Origin: Tritrichomonas musculus
Lineage: Eukaryota; Parabasalia; Tritrichomonadida; Tritrichomonadidae
Assembly (NCBI GenBank): GCA_039105265.1
Contig: JAPFFF010000051.1
Location: 124,001-188,000 of the forward strand
Reading direction: 5' to 3'
Length of the DNA: 64,000 nt
A program made the translations under genes and the position numbers. Shown here one piece after another: positions 22,522 to 32,557 of this stretch. The notes beneath the pieces are model-generated. The model saw only the letters and a list, made by a program, of their open reading frames with translations. It was not told the origin of the DNA and did no database searches. Within the stretch, counting starts at the first letter, position 1, and the number at the start of each line of letters is the position of its first letter.

Positions 22522-24340
22522 ACACTGTTAAGGTGAAGTGACCATCACAGTATTCAAAAATTAAAACTTTTTGATAAATGTAATAAGAACTTTTTGATAA
22601 ATGTAATAAGAACTTTTTAATAAATGTAATAAGAACTTTTTGATAAATGTAATAAGAACTTTTTAATAAATGTAATAGAACATTTTGAAAAATGTAATAA
22701 GAACTTTTTGTGAAATTAAATTATTGATCTAAAATTATTTGGGAATATAGTAATACCGAAATGAAACTATTATGGAATAAAGCGACATAATTACAATAAT
22801 ATTCTTGAAGTTACTGGTATTTTACTCTAATTTAAACTTGATATTCAAAATTGGTAATAATTAATATGGAAGTCTTCAAAAAGATATATTATCCACAAAA
22901 CTAATTCTTCAAAAAGATAATAAAATATAGAGCAAGCGCCACTATGACCATATTTAAACCAGATTAAATAATAATATGTAATGTGTTGCCAAAAAAACAG
23001 TATAAAATACGTTACTTTTATTAATGATTATAATATTGACACAAATGGCTACTCCCTGAATTCCAAATCTAGCAGAAAATTTATAATTAAAATTATTTCG
23101 AAAAACAAACTTTCATTTAATCAACCTAAGTCTCATTTTTTTATAAAATAAGCTCATAAAAGAAAAATTAGATTTTTAAACAGTTGGCGTATCCTTTTAA
23201 AATATATCGATTTAATATTAAATTATATTACTGAGAAACAGTCGAATAAATTTCTGTAAAAACAGTTAGTTATAATAAATTTGTACAAGCAAGATGAAAA
23301 AAATGATTAATTGAGATTTTAAAATACTACATTTAAATAATTCTGAAACCATGTTGCTATAAATTAAAAACTAAAAAAAAAACTATTCATATTTATTAAA
23401 ACTTTAGGATTTTACTAGCATTTTTTTTTAATATCTTACAATATTGTAAGATATCCGTCAATATTTAAATATTTGAATTTTTTCTTAATATTTTCAAAAT
23501 TTGTTAAAGCTCTCACAATTTAAGAAAAATATTAATGATTCCAATATTTTTACTTTTAATCTATTAAAATATCAAATGTTCATAAAAATAATATTCAATA
23601 AGTAATTTATTCATTTAAATTATGTTTGGTCTTTTCGTCTATGTGGTATAGTATAAATTTTAAAGTCTAAGTTAATCGCTATCGAGTATTTAGATAATCG
23701 TTTGAAAGTTTAAGATAATCGCTATCGAGTATTTAGATAATCGTTTTAAAGTCTAAGATAATCGCTATCGAGTATTTAGGAAATCGTTTTAAAGTCTAAG
23801 ATAATCGTTTTAAAGTCTAAGATAATCGCTATCGAGTATTTAGATAATCGTTTTAAAGTCTAAGATAATCGCTATCGAGTATTTAGGAAATCGTTTTAAA
23901 GTCTAAGATAATCGCTATCGAGTATTTAGGAAATCGTTTTAAAGTCTAAGATAATCGCTATCGAGTATTTAGATAATCGTTTTAAAGTCTAAGATAATCG
24001 CTATCGAGTATTTAGGAAATCGTTTTAAAGTCTAAGATAATCGTTTTAAAGTCTAAGATAATCGCTATCGAGTATTTAGGAAATCGTTTTAAAGTCTAAG
24101 ATAATCGCTATCGAGTATTTAGGAAATCGTTTTAAAGTCTAAGATAATCGCTATCGAGTATTTAGATAATCGTTTTAAAGTCTAAAAAATAAAAGGCGCC
24201 AAAATTAAATATCATTTATCAAAAAGTTCTTATTACATTTATCAAAAAGTTCTTATTACATTTATCAAAAAGTTTTAATTACATTTATCAAAAAGTTTTT
24301 ATTTTTGAATACTGTGATGGTCACTTCACCTTAACAGTGT
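22522..24340. mobile_element. Satellite-filled inverted-repeat element nested inside
   Basis: Begins ACACTGTTAAGGTGAAGTGA at 22522 and ends with the reverse complement at 24340; the inverted repeat runs about 37 bases (to CAGTATTCAAAAAT). Just inside each end is an array of a 23-bp unit GAACTTTTTGATAAATGTAATAA, about six and a half copies at 22562-22714 and about four inverted copies at 24214-24305. No convincing target-site duplication was found, and no gene. Confidence 0.65.
23655..24186. repeat. 43-bp satellite array
   Basis: The unit TTTTAAAGTCTAAGATAATCG + CTATCGAGTATTTAGATAATCG is repeated about eleven times, with a GATAATCG/GGAAATCG variant alternating and two places where the half-unit TTTTAAAGTCTAAGATAATCG is doubled. 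The near identity of units implies recent expansion. Confidence 0.92.
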
Positions 24341-24997
24341 GCTATTTATCATTTCTCCAAAATTTATTGAAAAAAATTATAATCTACTTAAGTAAAGTAT
24401 TTACCATAAGTTAATCACTTTTTTATCTAAAAGAAAGTATATTTCTCAATATTAATTGAAGATTTTTTTTGATTATTTTGATATATTACCCAAATAAACT
24501 TTATATTTACATAAAATAATCTGTATTTATAATCATTTTCATTCTTTTTTCTTATTCCTATTTGATCAACGAGATAATAATTATATCTTAATTAATGTAA
24601 AATAATATAAAGAACATTTAATACACTGATATTAGATTTAAAATAACTTGTATTTATGTTAAAAAGTCAGTTTCAGTTATCTATTTGATCCAAATATATT
24701 GTCCTTATTATTTCCATATTCAATAGTTTACAATTAAAAACTACAATGTTTATAAAACTACACCTGTCGAATAAATAATTTTAATTTTATGTTTTTTATA
24801 TTCTATATAGAGCAAATAATATAATATTAAAAAATAAAAGATATTGGAGACTTTTTATAGTTCTCGCACTTCTCATTGAAAATGAAAATTTTAATTATTT
24901 TGGGGAAATAAAAGTTTTATTAAAGTGTAAAAGTTATATAAAGAAATAAAATCGAATAAAGATGTTTATGCGAGTTTTAATATTATTTTAAATATTA

Positions 24998-25304
24998 TAA
25001 TATTTATATTTGTTATCTATATACTATTATATTATATTTTAATTATATATCTAAATTAATTTAAACAAGATATATTTATTTTAATTTTTTCTTTAACGTC
25101 CAAAAGTTCACAATTAATGAACTATTTATATACCTTTAAAATATTAATATTTTCATTTTTATACTTATTATATATATCTTATAAAGGTTATAATAAATAT
25201 ATATACCATTTATATTTATTTTAAATAACAATAAAACATAAATATCATTTATATTTGTATAGAAAATTTAAGAGAAATAATTTGAATACAATTTAATTTT
25301 TGTG

Positions 25305-25339
<35 letters not shown>

Positions 25340-26100
25340 ATTTTTAAAAAATGAGTATTAAACAAAAATAGCATATAACATATCAATTATTTGAGAAAAG
25401 ATATACTTTAAATTGCTAATGACAATTTTTTGACATTTGATCTTTTTGAAAGAAAATATGATGCTATTTCAAGCTTGAAAATGTGCTAGAACCGGACATT
25501 TTCAACTTAAAACGACCATCAATTTAAAGTCTAGGGAAAAAGAATAATTTTTAAAAGCTATATGATAAGGGGTTTGTATTTTATTATTTCAATTTAGATT
25601 GATCTCAATCTTATTTTCAAAGTCAAACATTCATGATAGAAACCACTGAGTTTAACAAGCATTTTAAGCTCAGAAGTTTGTTATCATGGGCATTTAACTT
25701 GTAAAATCCGTAAATTATGAGATAAAAAAATTAGAATTCCAGAAACGAGGCATTATAAAGTTGTAGTTTTGCGATCAATAGTTCTGGAACAAGCATATTA
25801 TGGCTCTTGAATCCAAAATTGCCATAAAAATCGAAGAATGTTTGGAAATTAAAAGATCATCTCGAAGCCTAGGTTGTGAAGCTCCCTGCAGAAGAGCTTC
25901 ACAATCTAGGCACTCAAGAATCAAATTAAACGAAGCTCCCTGCAGAAGAACCTCGCAACCTGATTCATGATGCCAAGAATAAAAATGGCGCCGTTTAAAC
26001 AAGCTAAAAGGCCAATTATTCAAAGCTATGAAAAACTCATAAACGATCAAAATCGTATCAAAAAGTTCGGGAACTTTTTGAATACATTTTCCAGACGCCT
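24998..26100. repeat. Right 1.1-kb arm of the large element
   Basis: Reverse complement of 19643-20746 with no difference noticed except one base in the homopolymer. It carries the mirror 91-residue frame at 25775-26050. Confidence 0.9.
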
Positions 26101-26126
26101 AAGGATAAAAATTCCGCACTTAAACT

Positions 26127-26722
26127 TAGTGTTGTTAAAAGTTATATACAAAAATTCCAAACAGACTTTTGTCAAAATCAAAAAAAATTAAAATAGACTT
26201 TAAAGACCAATTTAAACATATAAAAACATTTTTAAAGCAAATTTGAATTAATCTTTTTTGATTTTTTTGAGCTAATATTAATTATTTTTTAGTAAATTTT
26301 CAAAATAAAATTAATTAAAATATTGTGAAAAAAGGTTATTCAATTTTCTTGTAAAATTTATTGCTTTTTATATTTGCAAACAAGTAAAAATACATTTTTT
26401 TTAGTAATTAATTATATATTTAAAAGAATAAATTTAATAAATATAAAGATAAATAGAGTTTATTTTAATTTTTGTCAACCAAAAAGTTATGTTTTTATTT
26501 TCTTAGGTATTCTCAAAAATTCAGAATAGCTTTTGATCAAATAAAAAATTTATTCTCAATTGCTTATCATAATTTCAATGATAGAAACTTTTTAAATGTT
26601 ATTTAATCGTTTTAATCTTTAATTGACTAGCTTTGTTTTTGGTATTTTGATTTGACTAACTCTGTTTTTGGTATTTCGGTTGTATTTCGGTTGTATTTTT
26701 GTCTATAACTTTTAACAACACT
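26127..26722. mobile_element. 596-bp TIR element with 10-bp target duplication
   Basis: Ends AGTGTTGTTAAAAGTTATA (26127) and its reverse complement (26722). A perfect 10-bp direct repeat ACTTAAACTT lies at 26117-26126 and 26723-26732. It is inserted right at the tip of the large element, which let me read the original end of that element. The interior is AT-rich without a gene; a stretch near 26440-26500 (AAATATAAAGATAAAT ... CAACCAAAAAGTTA) resembles part of the element at 58584-59714, which also has a 10-bp duplication. Confidence 0.82.
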
Positions 26723-26736
26723 ACTTAAACTTCGAA

Positions 26737-27301
26737 TAAAGCTTTGATATTTTAATTTGGTAAATTGATTTTATCTATTTTTTTATTTTATATTTTTTCA
26801 AAGGATTATATTTTCTCAAAAAGTTGTTGAACAACTTATACATTTGAAAAAGTTATGAAAAATCAAAATTGAATACAATGGACATTCATCTTTTCCGAAT
26901 AACATCAAAAAGTTTATATTGGCTATCATTTACAGATGGTTAAATCCAGTATGACAGCATAGTTCATATTTTTAGATCATTTTTGAAAATAACTTGTAGG
27001 TTTGATTGAATTGATATGCAAATAGATTTGAAAGGTTTCCGTTGATAAACTAAAATTTTTCAAAAAGCAAACGACCATTGTTTGAAATATTTTAAATTAA
27101 ATCCTCTCAAAATAATTCTTAAGATTAGTAAAAATTGAATTAAATATTTTTGAATTATCATTTCTTTTTTTAGGACATATATATATAGGTTTTTCTTTTG
27201 AAAATTTTTATAGAATGTTTAGTATGAAATTTGAAATAATTGAAAAATTATTGTTAAATATAAATTTCAGAAACACCGTTGAGAAGAAATTTTAAATATT
27301 T
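26737..27301. other. Spacer between the element nest and the AGC kinase
   Basis: AT-rich with several CAAAAAGTT motifs and no supported gene. Confidence 0.5.
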
Positions 27302-27307
27302 TCATTG
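27302..27307 (+). promoter_or_regulatory. Initiator-like element (TCATTG)
   Basis: TCATTG is four bases before the ATG at 27312, the same arrangement as at 3933. This also argues for the ATG at 27312 over the TTG that opens the frame at 27279. Confidence 0.5.
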
Positions 27308-27311
27308 TCCT

Positions 27312-28598
27312 ATGTCCCAATTGAAGGGCTGGCTAGAGAAAAAATCTATCTTTGGAACTTGGTCAAGACGATATTTAATTCTTTTGTTCAGCAAGCTTTC
27401 CATTTTTAAAGATTCATCTTCAACCATCTCAGAATTTGATTATGAATTAGATTCACAAACAAAAGTTGAAGCAAGTGATTCAAACGATTGTATATTAAAA
27501 GTTATTATCCAAAAACCAAAACTCGTTACATTAATATTAAAAGCATCTTCAAACAACGAAATGATTGATTGGGTTTTTCACTTGCGACGTTCTGCATTTG
27601 CTAGCAAGACAATTTATATAAGCATGTTTAATGTAATTTCTCTATTAGGACAAGGAGCACATGGAAAAGTCATGCTTTGTGAGAAAAAAGACTCAAAAGA
27701 AATCGTAGCAATAAAATCAGTCAACAAACAAATGCTTGTTGAAACAAAGAAAGAAAATTCAGTTTTGAATGAAAAAATGATATTAGCGTCTATTCATAAT
27801 CCTTTCATTATTAACTTAAAGTATGCTTTTCAGAATGACAAATATTATTTTTTAGCTCTTGAATATGCTCCAGGAGGCAATTTATTTAACAGACTAAAAA
27901 ATGGGAAAATTCCCCTCTCTGATATTAAATTGTACGTAGCTGAATTAGCTATTGCTATACATGAACTTCATATCAATCATATCATTTACCGTGATTTAAA
28001 GCCTGGCAATGTGATGATTGGAAAAGATGGTCATTTGAAAATAACCGATTTTGGAATATCAATTTTCTGCGAGCCAAATGAAACAAAAACAGAAGTATGC
28101 GGAACACCCGAGTACATTGCCCCAGAGCTCATCCTTAATAAAGGATATGGATACAGAGTTGATTGGTGGGGACTGGGCGTTTTAGTGTATGAACTATTAT
28201 ATAAATCAACTCCTTTTGCCGGGCTAAACAATTGTTATATATTTCAGTCAATTTTAAACAAAGAACCTGTTTTCCCCAAAAATGAAGATCCAGTTATCGT
28301 ATCATTTTTGTCATCATTGTTACAGAAAGACCCATCGAAAAGAGGAGGCTATAGATATATTGTTAGCTCGGAATTTATGTCTGATATTGATTTTCATCAA
28401 GTATATAAGAAAAAAATATCTCCATCATATATTCCAGAGATCAACAGCATTATTGACACATCTAATTTTGAGAAAAAGTACACTGGAAAGAAATTATGTC
28501 GTTCAGATTCTGATATATTTTCTGATCAATATTCTTTTATGAGTGATAGTCAATTTGATGTGTTCTCTTTTAATTGTACTAATGATGATTTAGAATAA
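27312..28598 (+). CDS. PH-domain AGC kinase (Akt/PKB-like)
   Basis: A 428-residue protein. Residues 1-95 form a pleckstrin-homology domain (KGWLEKKS...WSRRYLIL, with the conserved C-terminal helix Trp at 87), which in this family binds phosphoinositides or membranes. The kinase domain covers about 107-365: GQGAHGKV (113-120), Lys135, Glu154, YRDLKPGN (226-233), DFG (246-248) and the AGC signature CGTPEYIAPE (263-272). A hydrophobic motif FDVFSF (about 415-420) is near the C-terminus, so S419 may be a regulatory phosphosite. Aligned from CGTPEY, the position of Akt Thr308 is Glu261, with Thr260 next to it. The layout is that of Akt/PKB. The stop overlaps a TAAA motif, the usual trichomonad polyadenylation signal. 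Confidence 0.92.
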   Translation: MSQLKGWLEKKSIFGTWSRRYLILLFSKLSIFKDSSSTISEFDYELDSQTKVEASDSNDCILKVIIQKPKLVTLILKASSNNEMIDWVFHLRRSAFASKTIYISMFNVISLLGQGAHGKVMLCEKKDSKEIVAIKSVNKQMLVETKKENSVLNEKMILASIHNPFIINLKYAFQNDKYYFLALEYAPGGNLFNRLKNGKIPLSDIKLYVAELAIAIHELHINHIIYRDLKPGNVMIGKDGHLKITDFGISIFCEPNETKTEVCGTPEYIAPELILNKGYGYRVDWWGLGVLVYELLYKSTPFAGLNNCYIFQSILNKEPVFPKNEDPVIVSFLSSLLQKDPSKRGGYRYIVSSEFMSDIDFHQVYKKKISPSYIPEINSIIDTSNFEKKYTGKKLCRSDSDIFSDQYSFMSDSQFDVFSFNCTNDDLE

Positions 28599-28955
28599 AA
28601 TAATTCTCTGATAGGGCCAAAGATAGCGACCCAAATTATTTATGTTATATTAAATATATTAATTGTATCCGTTTGTTATTATTTTTAAATACGCTTTATA
28701 ATTTAAGAAATTCGTATTAAAATTTTCTTCCGATTACTCAAAATGTTTAATTCTGAATCGAATAATATAAAAAAATTTTTAAGCAAAGATACTCTACTAG
28801 GAATATTCTTAATCACAGAGGTAGGATGCATTATTAAATTAAAATCGATGAAAAATCTCATTGGTTTAAGAATATTGGAATAGAAAAAAAGTGTTTCACT
28901 TTTTGTATGCAAAAATTTTTGTTATTTCAATTCTATTCAATTACAAAATTTTTCG
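28599..28955. other. Spacer between co-directional genes
   Basis: No gene. The last bases before the next ATG include TATTCAATTACA, a weak Initiator-like TCAATT. Confidence 0.5.
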
Positions 28956-30680
28956 ATGTTTAAAGATCTTGTTGATATTAAAACACTTTTTGATATTGAA
29001 ATCACAGAAAAGACAGTATTACACCTTACCGATACTAAATACGATTTTTCTGATAAAGAAATAGGGATTTCTATACCATTAGTTATCAAATCTACAGTTA
29101 ATTCAGTTTTTACATGTAAAAAACTTATAATTCTTTCATCAAATTTCGCTATTTCTGGTGTTAAATTTAATGGATCAATCATAATAGAAAAACAAAATAA
29201 TATCAAAATCTCGAATTGTTCTATAAATCAGGTAGATCGCGGAAACACCAGCGCCATTATAATTAATCATGGAGAAAATATAATTCTCGACAATCTAACC
29301 ATCAGTAATCTCAATATTCCAGCAATATTAGCAGACTCACAATCTACTTTACTCATCAAATATTGTCAGATATTCAACATTTCAGATTCACTCATTTACA
29401 TCACTAATTCTAGCAGAGCGGTAATTGATCATTGCGAACTACATAACAGCCAACGCAATGGAGTGTCGATATCATACAATTCAGATGTCACCATCTCCAA
29501 TACAGAAATTTATCATTGCCACATTTCTGCAATTGAATGCATTTCCTCGATTTTAACTGTCAGTGATTCGAATTTACATGACATAGCTCTAAATTGCATC
29601 AATTTATCACACTGTAAAAGCACTACCTTTCTACGGAACAAATTCAAAGAAGTTGGAGCATCCTCCATCTCCGTTTCATTCCGTTCAAAAAGTGAAATTC
29701 GTGAGAATACTTTTGAGAATATTAACGGCAACGGTATCTTTGTCTCAGAGGAGTCGAATGCATTAATTATCAATAACAAACTGTCTCTCATTCGTCATCC
29801 TGCAATTGCTGTTCTCCAAAGTTGCACTGTTTTAATTAATGGAAATGATATCAGCAAGACACGCCGACATGGCATCTGTATTCGAGGTGCCAAAGAAGCC
29901 ATAGCTGAAAACAACAAAATTGATGACATTGTTGATTGCGCCTTTTCCGTAAGTGATTCATATAATTGCAAATTATTGAAAAATTCCATAAAAAACTGTA
30001 AAATCGCAGCCATCGAGTCCTACAACATGTCCAATGTCACTTTTACTTCCAATCACGTCTCTAATTGCGGCAAGTTCGGAATCATGGTATATTCGAGAGG
30101 TGAAGTGACCGTTAATTTTAATCTTTTTGAGAACATATCGGAGGCATTCGTTTATATGTCAACATGTTCAAACGGTCATTTCACCAATAATGAAGTGAAA
30201 AAGTGCCAGTCTTTATTGATTGACAAAACCGCCGGTAATTTTCTATTCAAAGATAACGGTTCCTTTGAAAATATTTCAAACATTGAAAATTGTTCAGAAA
30301 GTGATGTGAAAAAAGTGTCAAAATTTATTGACCCCCTTTTTGGAAAGTGCCTCAAATGCGGCGCAGCGCCTAGAGAAGGTTTTAACGTACCTTGCGGCCA
30401 TAGAATTTTTTGTGAAGATTGTGGGAAAAAAGCGGTTGAGGCCAATGAAGTTTGCCCTTTGTGTAGATTCAATTTGGACGCATTCACCGCTGGTTTCTCG
30501 AGCTCCGAGGGATCCTTGTGCTCAATCTGCTTGGAGAAAAAGGCGGACACCGTCGTCCTGCCCTGCGGACACACCGGATTCTGCGCGGACTGCATGAATG
30601 AGTGGTTTCATGAGAACTGCTCCTGCCCGCTTTGTAGGACTGATCCTGCCATCTTTAAGAAGATTATACCTGACTATTGA
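28956..30680 (+). CDS. Parallel beta-helix protein with two C-terminal RING fingers
   Basis: A 574-residue protein. About residues 55-450 are beta-helix (PbH1/right-handed helix) repeats: cycles of roughly 22-24 residues with recurring N-x-I/V and Asn ladders (VTISNTEIYHC, LLIKYCQIFNISD, VLINGNDISKTRRHGI). The C-terminus carries two RING-type zinc fingers with C-x2-C, C-x-H, C-x2-C, C-x2-C spacing, at about 465-504 (CLKCG...CGH...CEDC...CPLC) and 522-560 (CSIC...CGH...CADC...CPLC). RING fingers recruit E2 enzymes, so a ubiquitin ligase is the likely role, with the beta-helix as substrate or glycan-binding module. No signal peptide. G+C rises in the last 200 bases (the second RING). An unrelated fold-back element is inserted 63 bases past the stop. 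Confidence 0.88.
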   Translation: MFKDLVDIKTLFDIEITEKTVLHLTDTKYDFSDKEIGISIPLVIKSTVNSVFTCKKLIILSSNFAISGVKFNGSIIIEKQNNIKISNCSINQVDRGNTSAIIINHGENIILDNLTISNLNIPAILADSQSTLLIKYCQIFNISDSLIYITNSSRAVIDHCELHNSQRNGVSISYNSDVTISNTEIYHCHISAIECISSILTVSDSNLHDIALNCINLSHCKSTTFLRNKFKEVGASSISVSFRSKSEIRENTFENINGNGIFVSEESNALIINNKLSLIRHPAIAVLQSCTVLINGNDISKTRRHGICIRGAKEAIAENNKIDDIVDCAFSVSDSYNCKLLKNSIKNCKIAAIESYNMSNVTFTSNHVSNCGKFGIMVYSRGEVTVNFNLFENISEAFVYMSTCSNGHFTNNEVKKCQSLLIDKTAGNFLFKDNGSFENISNIENCSESDVKKVSKFIDPLFGKCLKCGAAPREGFNVPCGHRIFCEDCGKKAVEANEVCPLCRFNLDAFTAGFSSSEGSLCSICLEKKADTVVLPCGHTGFCADCMNEWFHENCSCPLCRTDPAIFKKIIPDY

Positions 30681-30743
30681 TGGCCTTTGTTTTATTAGAA
30701 ATAAAAAATTGATTTTTCTTTTAAAAAGCTTTTTTTTTTTTTT

Positions 30744-31472
30744 GGGAAATCGTAATCGCCCGTAATCGTAATAGCCCGTGGCGGTTTAGGTCAATATTGA
30801 CCTTGTATCGTACCATAGAAAAAAAAGTCTGGAACTTTTTTGCACTTTTGCAATAAAAAGCATGGGTAGCTACTCATGGTTTTTTCTATATAAAAAAAAA
30901 TATAAACCGAATATTTTTTTATTGTCTAAAATCGATATTATTATGAGCATTCACATATAAACAAGAAAGCGCAAATATTTTTAACATCATCATTTTATTA
31001 TTTTGATGTATATAATTACGTAAATTCCAACTTTTCGCAATATCATTGATATTGAAAATCTTATACTTTAAAAATTAAAAGGTAGTTAATTAATTTTGAG
31101 TAATACGGTTTCATATTTATTTTTAAGCCTTTGGATTGTGCATTTGCTTACACAATATAAAATATTCATATAATATTTAGATTAAAATTTTGATTTTCTC
31201 TGTTATAAAGTAATCAATAGAACTTTTATTAGTATATAAAATATTTGTCCTTTCTTGTTTATAAGCCAAGGCTCATAATAATATCGATTTTAGACAATAA
31301 AAAAATATTCGGTTTATATTTTTTTTTATATAGAAAAAACCATGAGTAGCTACCCATGCTTTTTCTTGCAAAAGTGCAAAAAAGTTCCAGACTTTTTTTT
31401 CTATGGTACGATACAAGGTCAATATTGACCTAAACCGCCACGGGCTATTACGATTACGGGCGATTACGATTT

Positions 31473-31475
<3 letters not shown>
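30744..31475. mobile_element. 732-bp fold-back (MITE-like) element with 205-bp TIRs
   Basis: GGGAAATCGTAATCGCCCGT at 30744 is matched by its reverse complement ending at 31475, and the inverted repeat continues almost perfectly for about 205 bases on each side (to GATATTATTATGAGC). It sits in a poly-T tract: T bases on both sides hide any target duplication. The centre is AT-rich and non-coding. It lies in the presumed 3' region of the RING gene. Confidence 0.88.
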
Positions 31476-31515
<40 letters not shown>

Positions 31516-31872
31516 GTTTGTTGACTTTTTTGTATTTTAAATATAGTAAGTTCAAGTTTAAATGTTGCTTTTTTTTTTTTTTTTGATGATGATGCAGCAA
31601 GCTGCTTTTTTTTATTTATCAAATATTAAGTTGACTACATTCAAAAATTGTTTTTTGTGCTTTTCTTTTTTTTGTTGAATAAAAAAAATTTTGTTTTAAA
31701 TTTTTATATATTGTCAAGGAGGTAGTTGAAAAATCATTCATCATTGTCAGTATTAATTCAAATAAAAAAGAAGGATGTCATGAATTTAGGCCTTATTTTT
31801 TTTACATCACAAATACTATAAACGTCTTTTTAACGTCTTTTTTCGTAAAATAACGATTTTTTGATTTGTAGT
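31476..31872. other. T-rich spacer
   Basis: Begins with a run of about 37 T. No gene. Confidence 0.5.
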
Positions 31873-32557
31873 AGACCTATCCACAAATCAAAAATCGTTT
31901 GTTGAACGTTTACTAAAAATTTGCGGACAATAAACTTTTTGTGAACATTTTTATGTACTCAAATATTTAATTATTTCTAAATATCCCATTCTTTGCAAAT
32001 AAGCGGTATTGTCCGTAATTTTTTAAGTTTTTTGGTAAACGTTTTGTTCAAAAACAAAACGTTTATTTGCTTTATGTTTTAATTTTTTTTGTTCCAATAT
32101 CTTAAAAAATAAATATTTTTTAAAGAAAAAAATTAATTAATGATTTGGCTGTTTTTAAATAAAGATCAAAATTTATAATTGAATGTACATAAAAGAACAG
32201 AGTAAATATTTTGAAAAAGGATAATAATGAAAAAAATTTGATTTTTACAATTTAAATCAGTTGTATATGCAAAATTCATATGATTTAGATTGTATTATTT
32301 AAAATGGTTGATGAAAATATTGGTTAAATAAAATTTTAGTTTCTAAATTCGAAATGATCATAATTATTTTTACATAATTCATCTATAAAAACATAAAAAA
32401 ATAGAAAATTCTTATCAAACATTGAATTATAAAGTATATTATTGATATAGTCGAATTTGTTCTTATTAATACTTATATTTGATAATAAGCTATTTGCATC
32501 TATTTTTAATTGTTTGCTCATATAATTTGAAGTTAATATTATTTTTTAAAAAATATT

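Larger units (their letters stand above)
21542..24873. mobile_element. Second GTGCGAGAAC element, inserted in the large element
   Basis: The ends AGAAGTGCGAGAAC (21542) and GTTCTCGCACTTCT (24860-24873) are perfect 14-base inverted repeats; the core GTGCGAGAAC is shared with the element at 40-2002. Flanks CAATGAAA (21534-21541) and CATTGAAA (24874-24881) match at seven of eight bases. There is no gene. It is filled with short-period arrays and contains a further inverted-repeat element (22522-24340). Confidence 0.65.
13170..26736. mobile_element. Large long-armed TIR element (outer member of a nest)
   Basis: The ends are TTTAAGTGCGGAATTTTTAT at 13177 and its reverse complement, ending at 26123 (last bases duplicated to 26729 by a later insertion). 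A 7-bp direct repeat CTTCGAA flanks them (13170-13176 and 26730-26736). Inside each end are long inverted arms, 19643-20746 and 24998-26100, which look virtually identical over 1.1 kb, including a 33-base T run (20407-20439) mirrored by 32 A (25305-25336). The core between the arms, after removing an inserted element at 21542-24873, is under 1 kb and has no gene, so the element is non-autonomous. The left end has been split by extra DNA, including the MULE at 13726-19486. A 7-bp duplication is unusual; the superfamily is not identified. Confidence 0.7.

Noticed and set aside
22057-24305. CRISPR-like look of the short arrays
   Set aside because: Units are contiguous or variant copies without unique spacers, the organism is a eukaryote, and no cas genes are near.
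13170-26736. LTR-type element or Maverick as an explanation for the long repeats
   Set aside because: The long repeats are inverted, not direct, no polymerase, integrase or capsid-like gene is present, and the MULE with its 9-bp duplication explains the only intact gene.
30176-30597. Open frames on both strands over the RING region (139 and 89 residues)
   Set aside because: They are shadows of the RING gene; their Cys/Arg-rich content comes from the GC-richer zinc-finger codons.
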